Assembly (NCBI RefSeq): GCF_030272615.1
Contig: NC_081414.1
Location: 339,308,502 to 339,368,501, forward strand
Direction: 5' to 3'
From: Cryptomeria japonica
Taxonomy: Eukaryota; Streptophyta; Pinopsida; Cupressales; Cupressaceae
DNA: 60,000 nucleotides
Shown here: piece after piece, positions 22,872 to 34,544 of the stretch
Layout: each line of letters starts with the position of its first letter
Numbering within the stretch: position 1 is the first letter of the stretch
Program-made: the position numbers and the translations under genes
The notes under the pieces: model-generated
Databases searched by the model: none
The model's input: the letters and a program-made list of their open reading frames with translations, nothing else
What the model was told of the DNA's origin: nothing

Positions 22872-23978
22872 ATGGAAAACTTGAGAAATCAATTGGAAAC
22901 AACTCTTTTAGACTATGATGTAGAAAAGGTGAAGAATATCAAACTTGAAGATGATCTGAAGGCTTCTTAGGATATCATTCAAGCACTTCAAGAGAATTTT
23001 ACTATTGCAAGGAACAAGAGGAGAGAACTTTGTGAGAAGATGCAGAATGATGAAGATGAAAAGGAAACTCTAAATGATTTGGTAAACAAGCTAAGACAAG
23101 AAATCAGTACAACGAAGAATGAGATGTAGGATATGACTATGAGGTTTTGTAAAGAAATTGAAGATAGAAAGAAGAATGAAGAAGACTTGGTTAGAAGACT
23201 AAATGATGTTGGAAATGAAAACACAAGACTTAATCATGAAAATGATATGTTGAAGACAGATTTGATGCATACACAAAATGACAGAATTGAACTCAGGAGA
23301 TAGAAAGGAATCTTGGAGAATGAACTGACTGCTGCAAATCAACACAAGGAGAAATTCAAGAAAATTTTAGAAGAACTTGTTGACATGCTGAAGAATTAGA
23401 AACCTAATGGTGATACAAATGGCCTTGGCTTTGAAGTTGGTGAAAGCTCCGGTACTGCAAATAATCATAGCAAACCGGTAAGACAACCTACTGCTTACAA
23501 ATTTAATGGCAAATGATTTAACTGTAACAAGTATGGTCATAGAGAAAATCAATGTAGATCTAGAAATTATCAGAACACTAATACACCCACCGATCAATGT
23601 TCTAAATGCAACAAAGTTGGTCATAATTCAGAAAATTGTAGAATGAATGTAAGATTTTATGTTTGTGGAAGATTTGGACACTTATCTAATCAATGCAGAA
23701 CACATACCGGCATAGGGTATGGGAAAGCTATTCAGAAAAACAATGTGACTTGTTATGTCTATAACAAGATTGGACATATTGCTAAATTTTGTAGAAGTAA
23801 GGCATCACCGGCAAATACCAAAGGTCCTAGTTTGAAAGGTAAAGAAAAGGTTGAAGAGGTAAAGCAAGAATTCTCAAAACAATGGATCAAAAAGTCAAAT
23901 CAGATTATTGATGGGAATACTCCTCCACCAGTAGAACCAAGTAACACTCCACCGACAAGAGACTCTTCATCTAACTGA
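22872..23978 (+). pseudogene. Family-B ORF1: coiled coil plus four CCHC knuckles
   Basis: One frame from the ATG of MENLRNQLETTLLDYD to a TGA after 23977, with five internal stops (TAG 22968, 23127, 23301, 23397; TGA 23514). Residues 1-175 or so are Glu/Lys/Leu-rich and look like a continuous coiled coil; I see no Retrotrans_gag or UBN2 capsid motif. Four knuckles follow: the first lost its leading Cys to the TGA (FNCNKYGHRENQC remains), the second is intact (CSKCNKVGHNSENC), the third starts with Phe, and the fourth has Tyr for its second Cys. Presumably a Gag-like RNA-binding, self-associating protein. Start chosen because B-prime has the same ATG. Confidence 0.85.
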
Positions 23979-24283
23979 AGGAAAATCCTTTGGGGGTTTA
24001 GCAACAAAATGAAAAACATGCTATCATTCCCTCGGTTGATGGTGAGAAGTTGAAATTACTTCTATACTGGCAAATGAGTTAAGTTGTGACTTAACCAGTG
24101 AGCATTAAATGTGGTAGTTGGAGAAAATAACATTATAAAGCAAGTGTTTTGGCTCCTTTTTCATTCACCGAGCATTCAAATCTTCGAGAGCATGAAAATT
24201 CCTGAGTGAAGGCATTCTAAGCGAAGAAGTGAAGCAATCCATCAAAGAATTCATCCTTAAGGCAGATTGAGGTATTTATAGCT

Positions 24284-27200
24284 ATGGCATCTTCATCCAC
24301 TCCTGAATTTATTGCAAACCCTACTATTGTTGAGGTTTTTAAGTGCCCTAGACCCATATTCCAACTGGTTCCTGAAATTGCAAAGAAAGATGATAGCATA
24401 GGTGCATTTTCTCAAATTCCTAAGGGAGTAGTATATACTGAAGACCCTAGGATGTATATTCATTGTCATATAGAGGAATTAGGTGATGATGAGATCAAAA
24501 ACATGTATAACAGTGTGATTTGTGATGAATCTCAAAATATCAAGTTGGAACATAAAATAGTGGAAACCCTAGGTTTTACTGAAATCCTTAGTATCCCGGA
24601 TTTTCCCAAGGATATCATAAGGATTGTGTTAAGAAAAGTACATGGTGAATTTTTCTGGTTAGATTCAATTCATAAAATCACAAAAGAAGCAATGAAAGTT
24701 GTAACAGGGTTACCTTCCACTGGTAACAGGCCTGACAAAACAAAGAAGGTCTCAAATGACACAGTGATAAACCTAACCGGTGCAACATTTGTTAAAAGGT
24801 CTCTAAGGGTAAACGATGTAAAAGACATAAATGTCAAATTTATCAATATGATCTTAGGTTATAAGGCTACACATGCAAATAGGTTGAACTCAATTTCTAG
24901 CCTATGTATCAAAAGTGCCTATAATATGGTTAATGATAATGCAAGGATAGATGTAGGTGAATGGCTCAAAGATGAGTTGATAGACAATCTGGGAAAGATT
25001 AAAAGAGATAAGAAAGGAACATTTAGATTTGGAAAGTTGCTTGTTTGTTTGATGTTGTACATAACAAAACAAGTGCTTGGTATTAGTGCAAGAGATTTTG
25101 GTTTTGACATTCTGGTAGGAAAACAAATGTTGGATCTATTGAACAATATGTTATAAAACCAAGAGAAAAACCTAAATGAACATTTTCAAGCATTGAAGGC
25201 TCGAATGAAAAATAGAGTGAGACTATCACAAGCTATTGTGGATAAATATCAGAAGGAAATTTTTTTATGGAGGTAGTTGTCCCTAGAACTATCTAGGTAA
25301 CTGAAATGGGCTATGAGATAGATGACAATATTATTGAAACTTATGCAAAATCCCTCCTTGAAGCACCCAAGGAACCTACTGAGGAAGTTTTTGGAAATGC
25401 TGAAACAATAGAAAGTGGAATTCAATCAAGGAAAAGGGTTAAGAAAGTTGAAGCAATTGTAAGGAAAGGAACCCAGCAGGCTAAAGCAATCAAGGAAGAT
25501 GTTTTGAGATAAACTGGTATAAGTGAGAGTGAGTTGGAAGCACCTCAACCAGAAACTCATCTTTCACCGGTTGGAACTTCTTCTGAGAGTGATATATCAA
25601 CAGTATTTAAAAGGGTAGAAAGGAAAAGAAAACCCACATTGGTACCCTCTCCTACACCAAAAAGAACCAGACAAAAACAACAAGCAGTAAGGCCTCTAGC
25701 AAAGAAAATGACTCCTAAGAAGAAGAAGGTAAAACAAGATATCACTCCAATAGACAAATTTCTTAGTGAAATTCCAGAGGATGGTAAGCTGAAGAACATT
25801 AACAAAATATACAACACACTATCTGCAAATGATAAGGAAAGCATAGAGAACAGTGTAATCTTACACTTAGATATTTATATGAAATTTTTTATGGAAGTTG
25901 TTGATGAAATTCCAAATGATCTGTATAGGTGACTTGAAGCTAGAAGGTTAGCCATCATTGAGCTGGACAAGAAAATTAAGATTGAAAAATTACTTGCAGT
26001 ACATCCAGTCAACTCAATTGATGAAATAGATAAACTAATCAGTGAAGCAAACTGAACAATATTCTCCACTGCTCACTGACATGTAGCACTGATGGCAGGT
26101 AGAGTAAAGGAAGTCTTTGAGGAAACAATAGATGCATGGGATATATTCTTTGTGGAAAAAGAAAAATAGGAAGAATTACTCAAACCAAAGACTATTAAAG
26201 TATATCAAAAGGACAAAGTTAAGGGGAAAGGTAAGGTAGGTGGTCCTCCAAGCCTTAAAATCACTAATAATGTACCCCCACCTCTTTCAGATACTCCATT
26301 GGTAGATGCTACTAATAGTCAACTGGCCATAGAGAGTATGGAGACTCCACTAGAGGATACAAATCCTAAGTCTAAAATTTTGTATACTGTGAATGTAGAC
26401 ACACAAGAAGTAAATATTGTGGTTGACAAAGAAACCACTAAAGATAAGGAGAAAGATGTGACTACTGAGTCATCGGCTATAGAAGTTGAGATAAGCATTG
26501 AAAAACCTACACAGGTAGAGCAACTGGCTGAGGATACCACTGAGAAATTGGTAGAAACAACTGAAAAACCATCTGAAGAACTGGCAAAAGAGAATTCAGA
26601 GGTACAAACTAAGACTACATCTGAGAAACTAATAGTTGAAAGCTCAGAGAAACATTCTGAGATACAAATAGAGAAAATGAAACCAGTACAGTTTGAAGCA
26701 CAGGTTCAGACAGAGACAATGCCACCAACCCAAACTAAAAATCTCAAACCCCTACTTATTGAAATGCAAACATAGACTGACCTACCAGAGGTCGAATCAA
26801 GCAAGGTAATTACCACAACCGGTAACATGGCTATTGTGAGAACTGTTGGACAAACATCTGGTACTTCTATGGCAAAATTCAGACCTACAAAAGTAATAGA
26901 GGTCTTATTGGATTCAATAAAGATCACAAAATGTAATGCACAAGCCTATAAGGCTATTGATGATCAATTCCAATTCTTAAATTGATATCACCAAAGTGCA
27001 TTGTTGATAATAAGGATTCTTTACATCAACTAGACACATTGTCTAAGTTCATCATTGACAACATATTGACTCTTGATCAAATAAATAAGGATACATTAAA
27101 GGAAAGAATGATTAAAGAAAAAGAGAAATTATTTAAGGAAATTGTGAATAAGAACAAGGAGAAAATGGATATCCTATTACCGAAACTCGGAGAAATAATT

Positions 27201-27626
27201 TTTGATTTCAAGAAACTATATAGGGACACTTGTAAGACAAATGTCTTAACAAAAGACCTTGACAAGGAAATTAGCAAAGCACAAGATAAGATTAACACTA
27301 TTGTTGACAATCTAATAGGATCATCGGATTCATTTTTGGAGATAGAAAAGAAGATTGTGGAGCTAGAAGAGAAAATCAAGAAGTTAGAGAATGACAAACA
27401 GAGAATAAAAGATAAAGAAAAGGACTTGAAATGCAGACTTGGTCTAAGACTAGAATACCTCATTTCTTTGAGAAAAGAAATATCTAAGGCTTTGGTTCCT
27501 AGACTGAAGACACCAGAAGAGAAAATGCACATACTCATCGGTACAGTGCAAAGAACACAAGAGGAAATAAAAGACAACAAATCATTCAGTAATGATTTAA
27601 ATCTGATTTCGACAGATATTTTTTAG
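24284..27626 (+). pseudogene. Family-B ORF2: large protein of unknown function
   Basis: ATG at 24284 (MASSSTPEFIANPT) opens 290 codons without a stop, then the sequence continues after TAA 25154, shifts frame near 25300 and again near 26980. In order: a globular N-terminal region (about 325 residues, with SIPDFPKDIIRIVLRKVHGE and KEAMKVVTGLPSTGNRP); a Lys/Arg linker with NLS-like KRKPTLVPSPTPKRTRQK and KKMTPKKKKVKQ (25620-25740); a Thr/Glu-rich acidic tract (26400-26720) with ESSEKHSEIQ-type repetition; a C-terminal coiled coil (26982-27626). I recognise no enzyme motif. Nuclear import or coating of the nucleic acid is a guess. The start is confirmed by B-prime at 37204. Confidence 0.75.
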
Positions 27627-27877
27627 ATTGTAACCCATTGGTTACAAGAATCCAGGCAAGACTCCACTGATAGCAAATGACAACCTTTGTCATTGATGTC
27701 AAAGGGGGAGTAGTGTGATGAGAAAAATGGTCAGAAGGAAGTAGAGGTTATCCGCTCAGGGGGAGCATACATTTTTGGACATACAGTTTTTGGCAAAGAT
27801 TTTTTTTGGACTTCAATTTTTAGATGCATTCTTGAATTTTTCTCATGAGTGTTGCCATCAATTCCAAAGGGTGAGAT
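27627..27877 (+). other. Family-B 3' untranslated region with PPT and hairpin
   Basis: Includes an imperfect hairpin CCTTTGTCATTGATGTCAAAGG (27684-27705) fused to a GGGGGAG run, and the final tract AAAGGGTGAGAT (27866-27877) before the LTR. The final tract has a T inside the purine run compared with B-prime. Confidence 0.75.
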
Positions 27878-28665
27878 TGTTGGAAAATGCACACTCCAAT
27901 GAGAAATTGTAGGTGATTGAAGGTATTTTCATTGATGGCAACCTTGCAATCATATGATACTGGTAAACTCTACACCGACAGACTCTACACTGGCACACAG
28001 AACACCGGCAACAAAAAGGAAGAATACTGACATCCTAACTGATATCAATTTTGTATTAATGTATTTTGTAATTAATTGTAAAATATTTTGTAAGCCAACA
28101 TGGTGGATTGTAATATGACTCATATATGTATGAGATCATTGTATATCATTTTTGTAGAAGAGATAGGATGCAAAGTTTGGAAAAGTAATAGCAGACCTAA
28201 TATGAGAATTATTGGTTAAAGGTTTATGTTGTAGTAGAGCTTAAACTGGTACCGAATCTGGCATAGTAGATGCTAATTTGAAGTAGTACAAGACATTGGA
28301 TTAGGATAATCCACTTTTGTAAGTCAGTATGACTTCTTTTGTAATTGAGCAGTGAGCTCTAGGCACCTGGCCTTCCTGCATGTGCAGGCCCCTATTGTAA
28401 GAGTAATATTCCCTTATTGGCCAGTAAGCAAATATTGTGGGTCACAAATCCCACCGAGGTTTTTCCCACACCAGGTTTCCTTGTTAAAACACTCTGTTAT
28501 GGTCTGCTTCTCATGTTGTTGTTGTTGTTCTTATTTACTGCATTACTTCTAGTTTACCGATACTCAGTTTTAATATGCTTTTCATGTTTTAAATCAAGTA
28601 ATTTGATATACCGGTTAGATACTGATTCACACCCCCCCCTCTCAGTATCTTTGGGAATCCTAACA
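27878..28665 (+). repeat. Family-B 3' LTR
   Basis: 788 bp, TGTTGGAAAATG to CCTAACA, carrying the 266-bp block missing from the 5' LTR. Frames at 28352-28680 are LTR translations. Confidence 0.93.
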
Positions 28666-29547
28666 AATTGCACATATTGATGAGAGTTGGTTATGGAATA
28701 AGAGACTTTCTCATGTAAATTTTGATTGCATTGTGAAAATCAGTACAACTAAGGTAGTAAGAGATTTACCTAAGATTGTTAAACCTCACAATTCGGTATG
28801 TAAGGAATGTCAATTTAGAAAGCAAGTTAGAACAAATTTCAAGAGTATTCCAGAGAAATCTAACAATGTTATTGATTTAATTCACATTGATTTATGTAGT
28901 CCAAAAAGAACTAGAAATATACAAGGAGATAGGTATTTTATGCTAATCATTTATGACTATTCTAGAATGTGTTGGGTTACTTTTCTCAAGGAGAAATTTG
29001 AAGCATTTGGGAAATTCCAACTATTCAAAGTGATGGTAGAGAATGAAACTGGCAAGAAAATAAAATTTTTGAGATCATATCAAGGAGGTGAATTCACATC
29101 TAAGGAATTTAATACATTTTGTGAAGTGAATGGGATCAAAAGATAGCTATTGGCACCCCGAACACCCTAGCAGAATGGAGTTGTGGAAAGGAAAAACATA
29201 ACTATCTTAGATGCAGCCAGAAGTAAGATATCAGAAGAAAATCTACCTCATATATATTGGAGAGAAGTGGCCAATATAGTAGTTTATACATTCAACAAAG
29301 TTCACATCAAAGGTGAAACTGGTAAGACCCCTCATGAACTATGGTTTGGTAATACTCCTACTCTTAAATATTTCAGAATATTTGGAAGTAAATGCTATAT
29401 TAGAAGAGATGAGTATATTGGAAAATTTGATCCTAGAAGTGATGAAGGAATATTTGTTGGCTATTCATCTAAGAGCAAGGCATATAGATGTTTTAACAAG
29501 AGATTGCAAAAAATTGTTGAGAGTCCAAATGTGAAGATTGATGAATA
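28666..29547 (+). pseudogene. Copia-A integrase (resumes after family B)
   Basis: The first bases complete the pre-integrase domain: HIDESWLWNKRLSHVNFDC, then the CKEC zinc pair. The core contains IDLIHIDLCSP (first Asp), FLRSYQGGEFTS (second Asp replaced by Tyr) and NGVVERKN (Glu kept). TAGs at 29144 and near 29170 interrupt, then WREVANIVVYTFNKVHIK, KTPHELWFGNTP and GYSSKSKAYRCFN continue to a TAG at 29546. The enzyme would integrate element cDNA; this copy lacks one catalytic Asp. Confidence 0.9.
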
Positions 29548-29569
29548 GTTTAGAGGAAATTCAAGGTAC

Positions 29570-31340
29570 ATGGACTTTGAACTGGAAATAGAGATAATCA
29601 CAAATGAACCTACTATGAGTACACCAATAGAGAATGCTGATCCAATTACACCAGCATCATCTGAGGATTCAACAGTCACTAAAGAACAACAACAAGTAAA
29701 AACACCCCGGTATGTAAGAATGAACCACTCTGAAGATAAGATAATTGGAAACAAATTTCAAGGAGTTATGACTAGAGGAAGATTGGCAAATGAAGAGGTA
29801 TGTCTTATTTCTCAAATTGAACCTACATCAATTAATGAGGCATGTGAAGATAAATATTGGATTAAAGTTATGGATGATGAATTGGAACAAATTGAAAGGA
29901 ATAACACTTGGTCATTAGTTCCCCGACCTAAAGACAAAAATGTAATTGGAACTAAATGGGTTTTCAGAAATAAACTTAATGAAGATTGTAAGGTAATCAG
30001 AAACAAAGCAAGATTAGTGTGTAAGGGATATTCATAGAAAGAAGGAATTGATTACAATGAAACCTTTGCACCGGTAGCCAGAATTGAGGCAGTCAGACTT
30101 TTATTGGCTTTTGCAGCACACAAGAACTATAAAGTATATCAAATGGATCTTAAATGTGCATTTCTAAATGGAGATCTTGAAGAAGAAGTTTATATTGAAC
30201 AACTTGATGGATTTTCTTTGACAGATAACAAAGATATGGTTTGCAAGTTAAGGAAAGCTTCTAGATCTTGGTATGCTAGATTGGACAAATATCTTTTGAA
30301 GCTTGGATACACTAAAGGTAATCCTGACAACAATCTATACTACAAAGTGACTAATGATGACATTGTGGTTATTTAATTTTTTGTTGATGATATAATCTTT
30401 GGAGGAGAAGATGGATTGTGTAAAGACTTTTCTAACAAAATGCAACAAGAATCTGAAATGTCTATGATTGGGGAGATAAAAAAAATGTAGGATTGCAGAT
30501 TTCACAGACTGATAAAGGTATATTCCTATGTCAATCTAAGTACTTGAAGGAATTACTAAAGAAATTTGGCATGGAAAACTCTAAACCGGTAAGCACACCT
30601 ATGACTACAACTGATAAATTATCTTTGAAGGATGAATCAACATATGTTAATCCGACTAGATACAAGTCTTTGAAAGGATGTCTACTGTATTTGACACAAA
30701 CAAGACTTGATATTATGAATGCAGTATGTACTATCTCAAGATTTTAGAGTAATCCTAAAGAAAATCATGAATCAATAGTGAAAAGGATTTTCTAGTACCT
30801 ACAAGGCACTACAAATCTTGGTTTATGGTATCCTAGAGATGAAAATTTTGATTTATGTGGATACACAGATGCTAATTGGGCAAGAGATGTAGATGACAGA
30901 AAAAACACCACCGACGGAGTTTTTTTTTTTGGTAGCAAATTAATTTCATGGTTGAGCAAGAAACAAAGCTGTACATCTTTATCAACAATAGAATCAGAAT
31001 ATGTTGTAGCATCAATCAATTGCACATAGGTACTATGGATTAAACAAATATTGAAGGACATAAAGGTAAAATGCAAGGAACCTATAACTATTTACTATGA
31101 TAATATGGCAGCAATTGATATATCTAAGAATCCGGTATTTCACTAAAAAACTAAACATGTTTCTATCAAATTTAATTTTGTAAAAGAGAATGTTGAAGCA
31201 AAAGAAGTGAAATTGGTTTATGTGAATACAAAAAGCTGATTGTAGATATTTTTACAAAGCCTTTTCCTAAGGAAACTTTTGAATATCTCAGAGAGTAGCT
31301 TGGATTCCTACCCCACCCCGGTAGAGACTTAGACAGTTGA
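29570..31340 (+). pseudogene. Copia-A reverse transcriptase and RNase H
   Basis: RT begins near 29850 with YWIKVMDDELEQIERNNTW, then IGTKWVFRNKLNEDC and VYQMDLKCAFLNGDLEEEVY. The catalytic motif FFVDDIIFGG follows directly after a TAA at 30374. RNase H is readable from 30800: CGYTDANWARDVDDR, SLSTIESEYVVAS and ITIYYDNMAAI, so its acidic residues appear kept. The pol end (DIFTKPFPKETFEYLRE) falls near 31290. Frame breaks near 30037, 30490, 30745 and 31235. Confidence 0.9.
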
Positions 31341-31671
31341 TGTTTGTCATCAACCAACAGAACTAACAGAGAAATATTTTTTTTCTGGCTTTGATGAGGA
31401 GAGCTACTTCTCAGGGGGAGTAGTTGGTATTTTGTAATGAGTTGGTATTTTGTATTGCTTTGGCATTTGATGCCAAAGGGGGAGAGATATTATGGAAAAA
31501 CATTTTGGGGAGAGATATCTTTTGGGAGAGATTATTCCTAGGGGAGAGACAATATGTATTTTGATTTCTGGTTAATGATCTCTTTGGCAGATTGTTGGTT
31601 TTTGGCATTTCTATTTTGGCACTTTGATGGTTTTTCCATATTGTGTTGCCATCAATGCCAAAGGGGGAGAT
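31341..31671 (+). other. Copia-A 3' untranslated region and polypurine tract
   Basis: Several purine-rich GGGGGAG runs occur at 31415, 31475 and 31660. A perfect hairpin TTTGGCATTTGATGCCAAA at 31459-31477 is fused to GGGGGAGA, and a weaker version (TTGCCATCAATGCCAAAG) precedes the true tract AAAGGGGGAGAT at 31660-31671, next to the LTR. GTTGGTATTTTG occurs twice at about 31424 and 31440, echoing the LTR start. Confidence 0.75.
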
Positions 31672-32720
31672 TGTTGGTATTTTGGATATGTTGATATGGT
31701 TTTAACCTTTGATGTCAACACTTGTCAACACTTATCAGTACTTGGAGATCTTTGTTTTGTTCACCAGCAAGTCAGAGACTTATCCACAGTCATTGGTATT
31801 TGGTTCACCGATAGGTTATATTGTTCACCGACACTTAGAATGACTTGGAGACTACCTGGTTATGTCAAAGACATTATTTGATCACTTGGTTTTGGCGATT
31901 TGGTTATTGATCTATTCGAGTTTGCATATTTGTTGTTACCGGAAAATAGGTCTAGGTTATGCACCGACAAGCATATATATTCCAGATCAGCATGACATGT
32001 TATGGAGATGATTTATTATTATTGTAAATGCATTGATTCTACTTGATGTATCACTTATTGATTTATTTGTAATTATTATAATATCTTTTAGTGAGCCAAC
32101 CTATTCATTTGGTCTTCATTTTCGGTATAAATGTAAGATATCATTTGTGAGATTGATATGCATTAAGAAAAAAGGATTGTAATAGGGTATATGTGAAAAT
32201 AAGCAGAGCTATAAACGTAGACATCATTTGAAGGTTGAAGAAAGGTTTTTGTGAAGGAAATCAGAACTATACCGGTACTGAATCTAGCATATGAAGATTC
32301 TATTTTGTGCAGTATATTATCATTGGATTTAACCATCCAATTGTAGTCAATGTGACTCCCATTTTGTGATTGAGCAGTGAGTTCTAGGTAGCTAGCCTTT
32401 CTGCATGTGCAGACTCCATATTGTATACACATACTATCTATAGTAGTATCATTTGATTGTGGGTAAGGTTTCCCACCATGGTTTTTCCCTTTACAGGGTT
32501 TCCACGTATAAATATTTATGTTATGTGTTGTGGATGTTATTATCTTTCTATTTCATGCATTAATATTTACTAATACTACAATTAACTGATAAAACTATCT
32601 ACCAACATAAAATTTGGTTTATCGGCATTAAGCATTAAGTTTTGGTTAAGTTACTTTTGGTTGAATTTATTGTATAACTGATTCATCCCCCACCCTCTCA
32701 GTTGTCTCCGAGACCTAACA
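31672..32720 (+). repeat. Copia-A 3' LTR
   Basis: Same length as the 5' copy, from TGTTGGTATTTTGG to GAGACCTAACA. Confidence 0.93.
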
Positions 32721-33398
32721 TATTCTTATTTGATTGTATCCTGATAAGCCATCCATTAATGAAAACATCTCATGCCCTACTGATAAGTCCACAATTATAT
32801 CAATGTTTGGTAGTTGGAAATCATCTTTGGGTCATGCCTTGTTCAAATCTCTGAAATCGGTGCAAACTCTTATGCTTTTATCTGGCTTTGACATTGGTAC
32901 AATTATTGAAAACCATTCTAGATAGGCAACTAGTCTTATGAAACCCACATATAATATTTTATTTAGCTCAGCTTTTACAAGAAGATCAATCTGTGGATGC
33001 ATCTTCCTTAGCTTTTTGTTTAACTGGTTTTTCTTTTAGATGCATATTGAGATGATGCATTATAAGATCTAGATTAAGTCCCGACATGTCTGCATAGGAC
33101 CAAGAAAAAATTATTTGTCTTTTTGTAAAGAATTATATGTATTCTTTCCTCTCTTTATCTGATAATGAGGCAACAGAATGAAGTATCTTGGGATCCTTTG
33201 ATGTGCCAATGTTTATTGCTTCTGTTACTTCTATTAGAATAGCATATCTCTCCTAAAAATATGCAGGGAGGATGTCAAAATTTCCATCTTTTGGCACCTC
33301 CAAGAGGTTTTCACCATCAGAATCATCTTTTATTTTCCCTTTTGATTGATCTAGTGCTGCCATGAAATGGTTTTAAATAGTACGTCTCTTTCCTTGTT
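32721..33398 (-). pseudogene. Tat reverse transcriptase, first half
   Basis: Minus-strand translation includes FFTKRQIIFSWSYADMSGL and MHHLNMHLKEKPVKQK upstream and ends in HEMFSLMDGLSGYNQIRI at the insertion point. The continuation is the segment starting KITPKDQEM at 19703. Several stops and frame changes lie between 32930 and 33060. Confidence 0.85.
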
Positions 33399-34543
33399 TT
33401 ATTTCAATTTTGTGACTGGAAAGTTTGGCATTCTACTGACTGCAAGAAACGTTACTTGATCCACATTGTAAGATATCTTAGGTGTTATGGGTTCGACAGC
33501 ATTAAGATACACAACTAAGTCATGTTCATTGGAAAAGACATCCAATTCAGGGTTTTCTTGATTATCCCAATCAATTAATTCTGAATGAAGAATGGGTAAA
33601 TCATAGTCACCGTCATTGTTAGGTGCTTCAAGGTTCATGATATAATAGTCATAATTTAGCGTAGGGTAGGTAATGTCATAGATAGAATTATCTTTAGGAT
33701 AGTCTCTCTTAAGTGTTCTCCAATTAGTCCTAACAAAATCAGTGTTGGCATTTTGTAGTTTACACTTCAGTGGCTCTTCATTTGACGTTTGTCCCTTAAA
33801 TGAATGGATTATATCAACACACACATCTTTAGTGCTGCAAGTTCCTTTTTGATTAATTTCAAGAGATTCATTTGCATTTTCAATTTGACATACTTGTGTA
33901 CATGATATAGAGGATTCTTTTGCTAGCTTTTGTCTTCTTTCAAACTCAACTTCTTCTGGACTAATAGTCAATCTTACTTGACTATCTCTTAGTTCTTCTA
34001 TGGTTCTTCCATACCTTGGTACATCTTGCTCCTCATTTGGTAGGAATTTGATATTTCCAGATGCTTGATCCATATCTATTTTTGCTTCTTGTGGCGTTAC
34101 TTCTTGGTCTTCATCCTTTTTCTTTTGTTGTCTTGTATATGCCTCTTTTCTCTAAAGTCTGAGTTCTTCTTGTCTTCTTTCTAACTCCATCTTTTGTTTT
34201 GTAATAGACAAGTCTTCCTTTGTGATAGCTGCATGCTCTTCATTTTTTTCTTCACTTGATATACTAGATGAGACATCTAGACCCCATTCATATTCACTTT
34301 AATCTATCTCTGAACCATTATCTAGGACTATACCACTATACCACACTGGAATGTTGTATGGTACAAAAAGTTCCCTGATTTCTGCCATCTTGATTTTCTC
34401 TGCTTCTAGAATATCTTGTTCAAATTTTGCACTTGCTCATATTCCTTGAACTTGTTGACAAGATTCTTCTTTTCTTTTGATTGCAATCTCCTCTTCTTGT
34501 TTCTTCTTATTGGCTACTAATTCTACTGCTTGATGTAGCTTTT
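33399..34543 (-). pseudogene. Tat polyprotein spacer between protease and RT
   Basis: A largely open minus-strand region with no recognised domain: a Glu/Lys/Gln-rich helical part (KQKMELERRQEELRL near 34190), then 224 codons from MDQASGNIKFLPNEEQDVP. Long spacers before RT are usual in Tat polyproteins. Stops near 34300 and 34154. Confidence 0.65.
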
Positions 34544-34544
34544 C

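Larger units (their letters stand above)
22288..28665 (+). mobile_element. Family-B pol-less LTR retrotransposon, longer copy
   Basis: LTRs 22288-22800 and 27878-28665, primer site 22803, polypurine tract 27865-27877, and target duplication GATTG/AATTG (one mismatch). The interior has two open regions, ORF1 (22872-23978) and ORF2 (24284-27626), and no protease, integrase, RT or RNase H motif. Its LTR shares blocks with Copia-A, for example a GAGCAGTGAGCTCTAGGCA-like stretch and the C-run/CTCTCAG end, so Copia-A relatives may have supplied enzymes in trans. It interrupts Copia-A between protease and integrase. Confidence 0.9.
19704..32720 (+). mobile_element. Copia-A LTR retrotransposon (complete ends, split by family B)
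   Basis: LTRs 19704-20752 and 31672-32720, each 1,049 bp, differ by roughly 8 percent over the first 385 bp by eye. Primer site 20755, gag, protease, integrase, RT, RNase H and a polypurine tract follow in Copia order (integrase before RT). Net length without the family-B insertion is about 6.6 kb. The 5-bp flanks GATTT and TATTC share only the central ATT, yet removing the element with one 5-bp copy restores the Tat RT frame exactly. Confidence 0.92.

Noticed and set aside
25557-25844. Minus-strand frames opposite family-B ORF2 (also 27077-27580)
   Set aside because: Complements of Lys/Glu-rich coding sequence give Phe/Leu/Ser-rich shadow frames.
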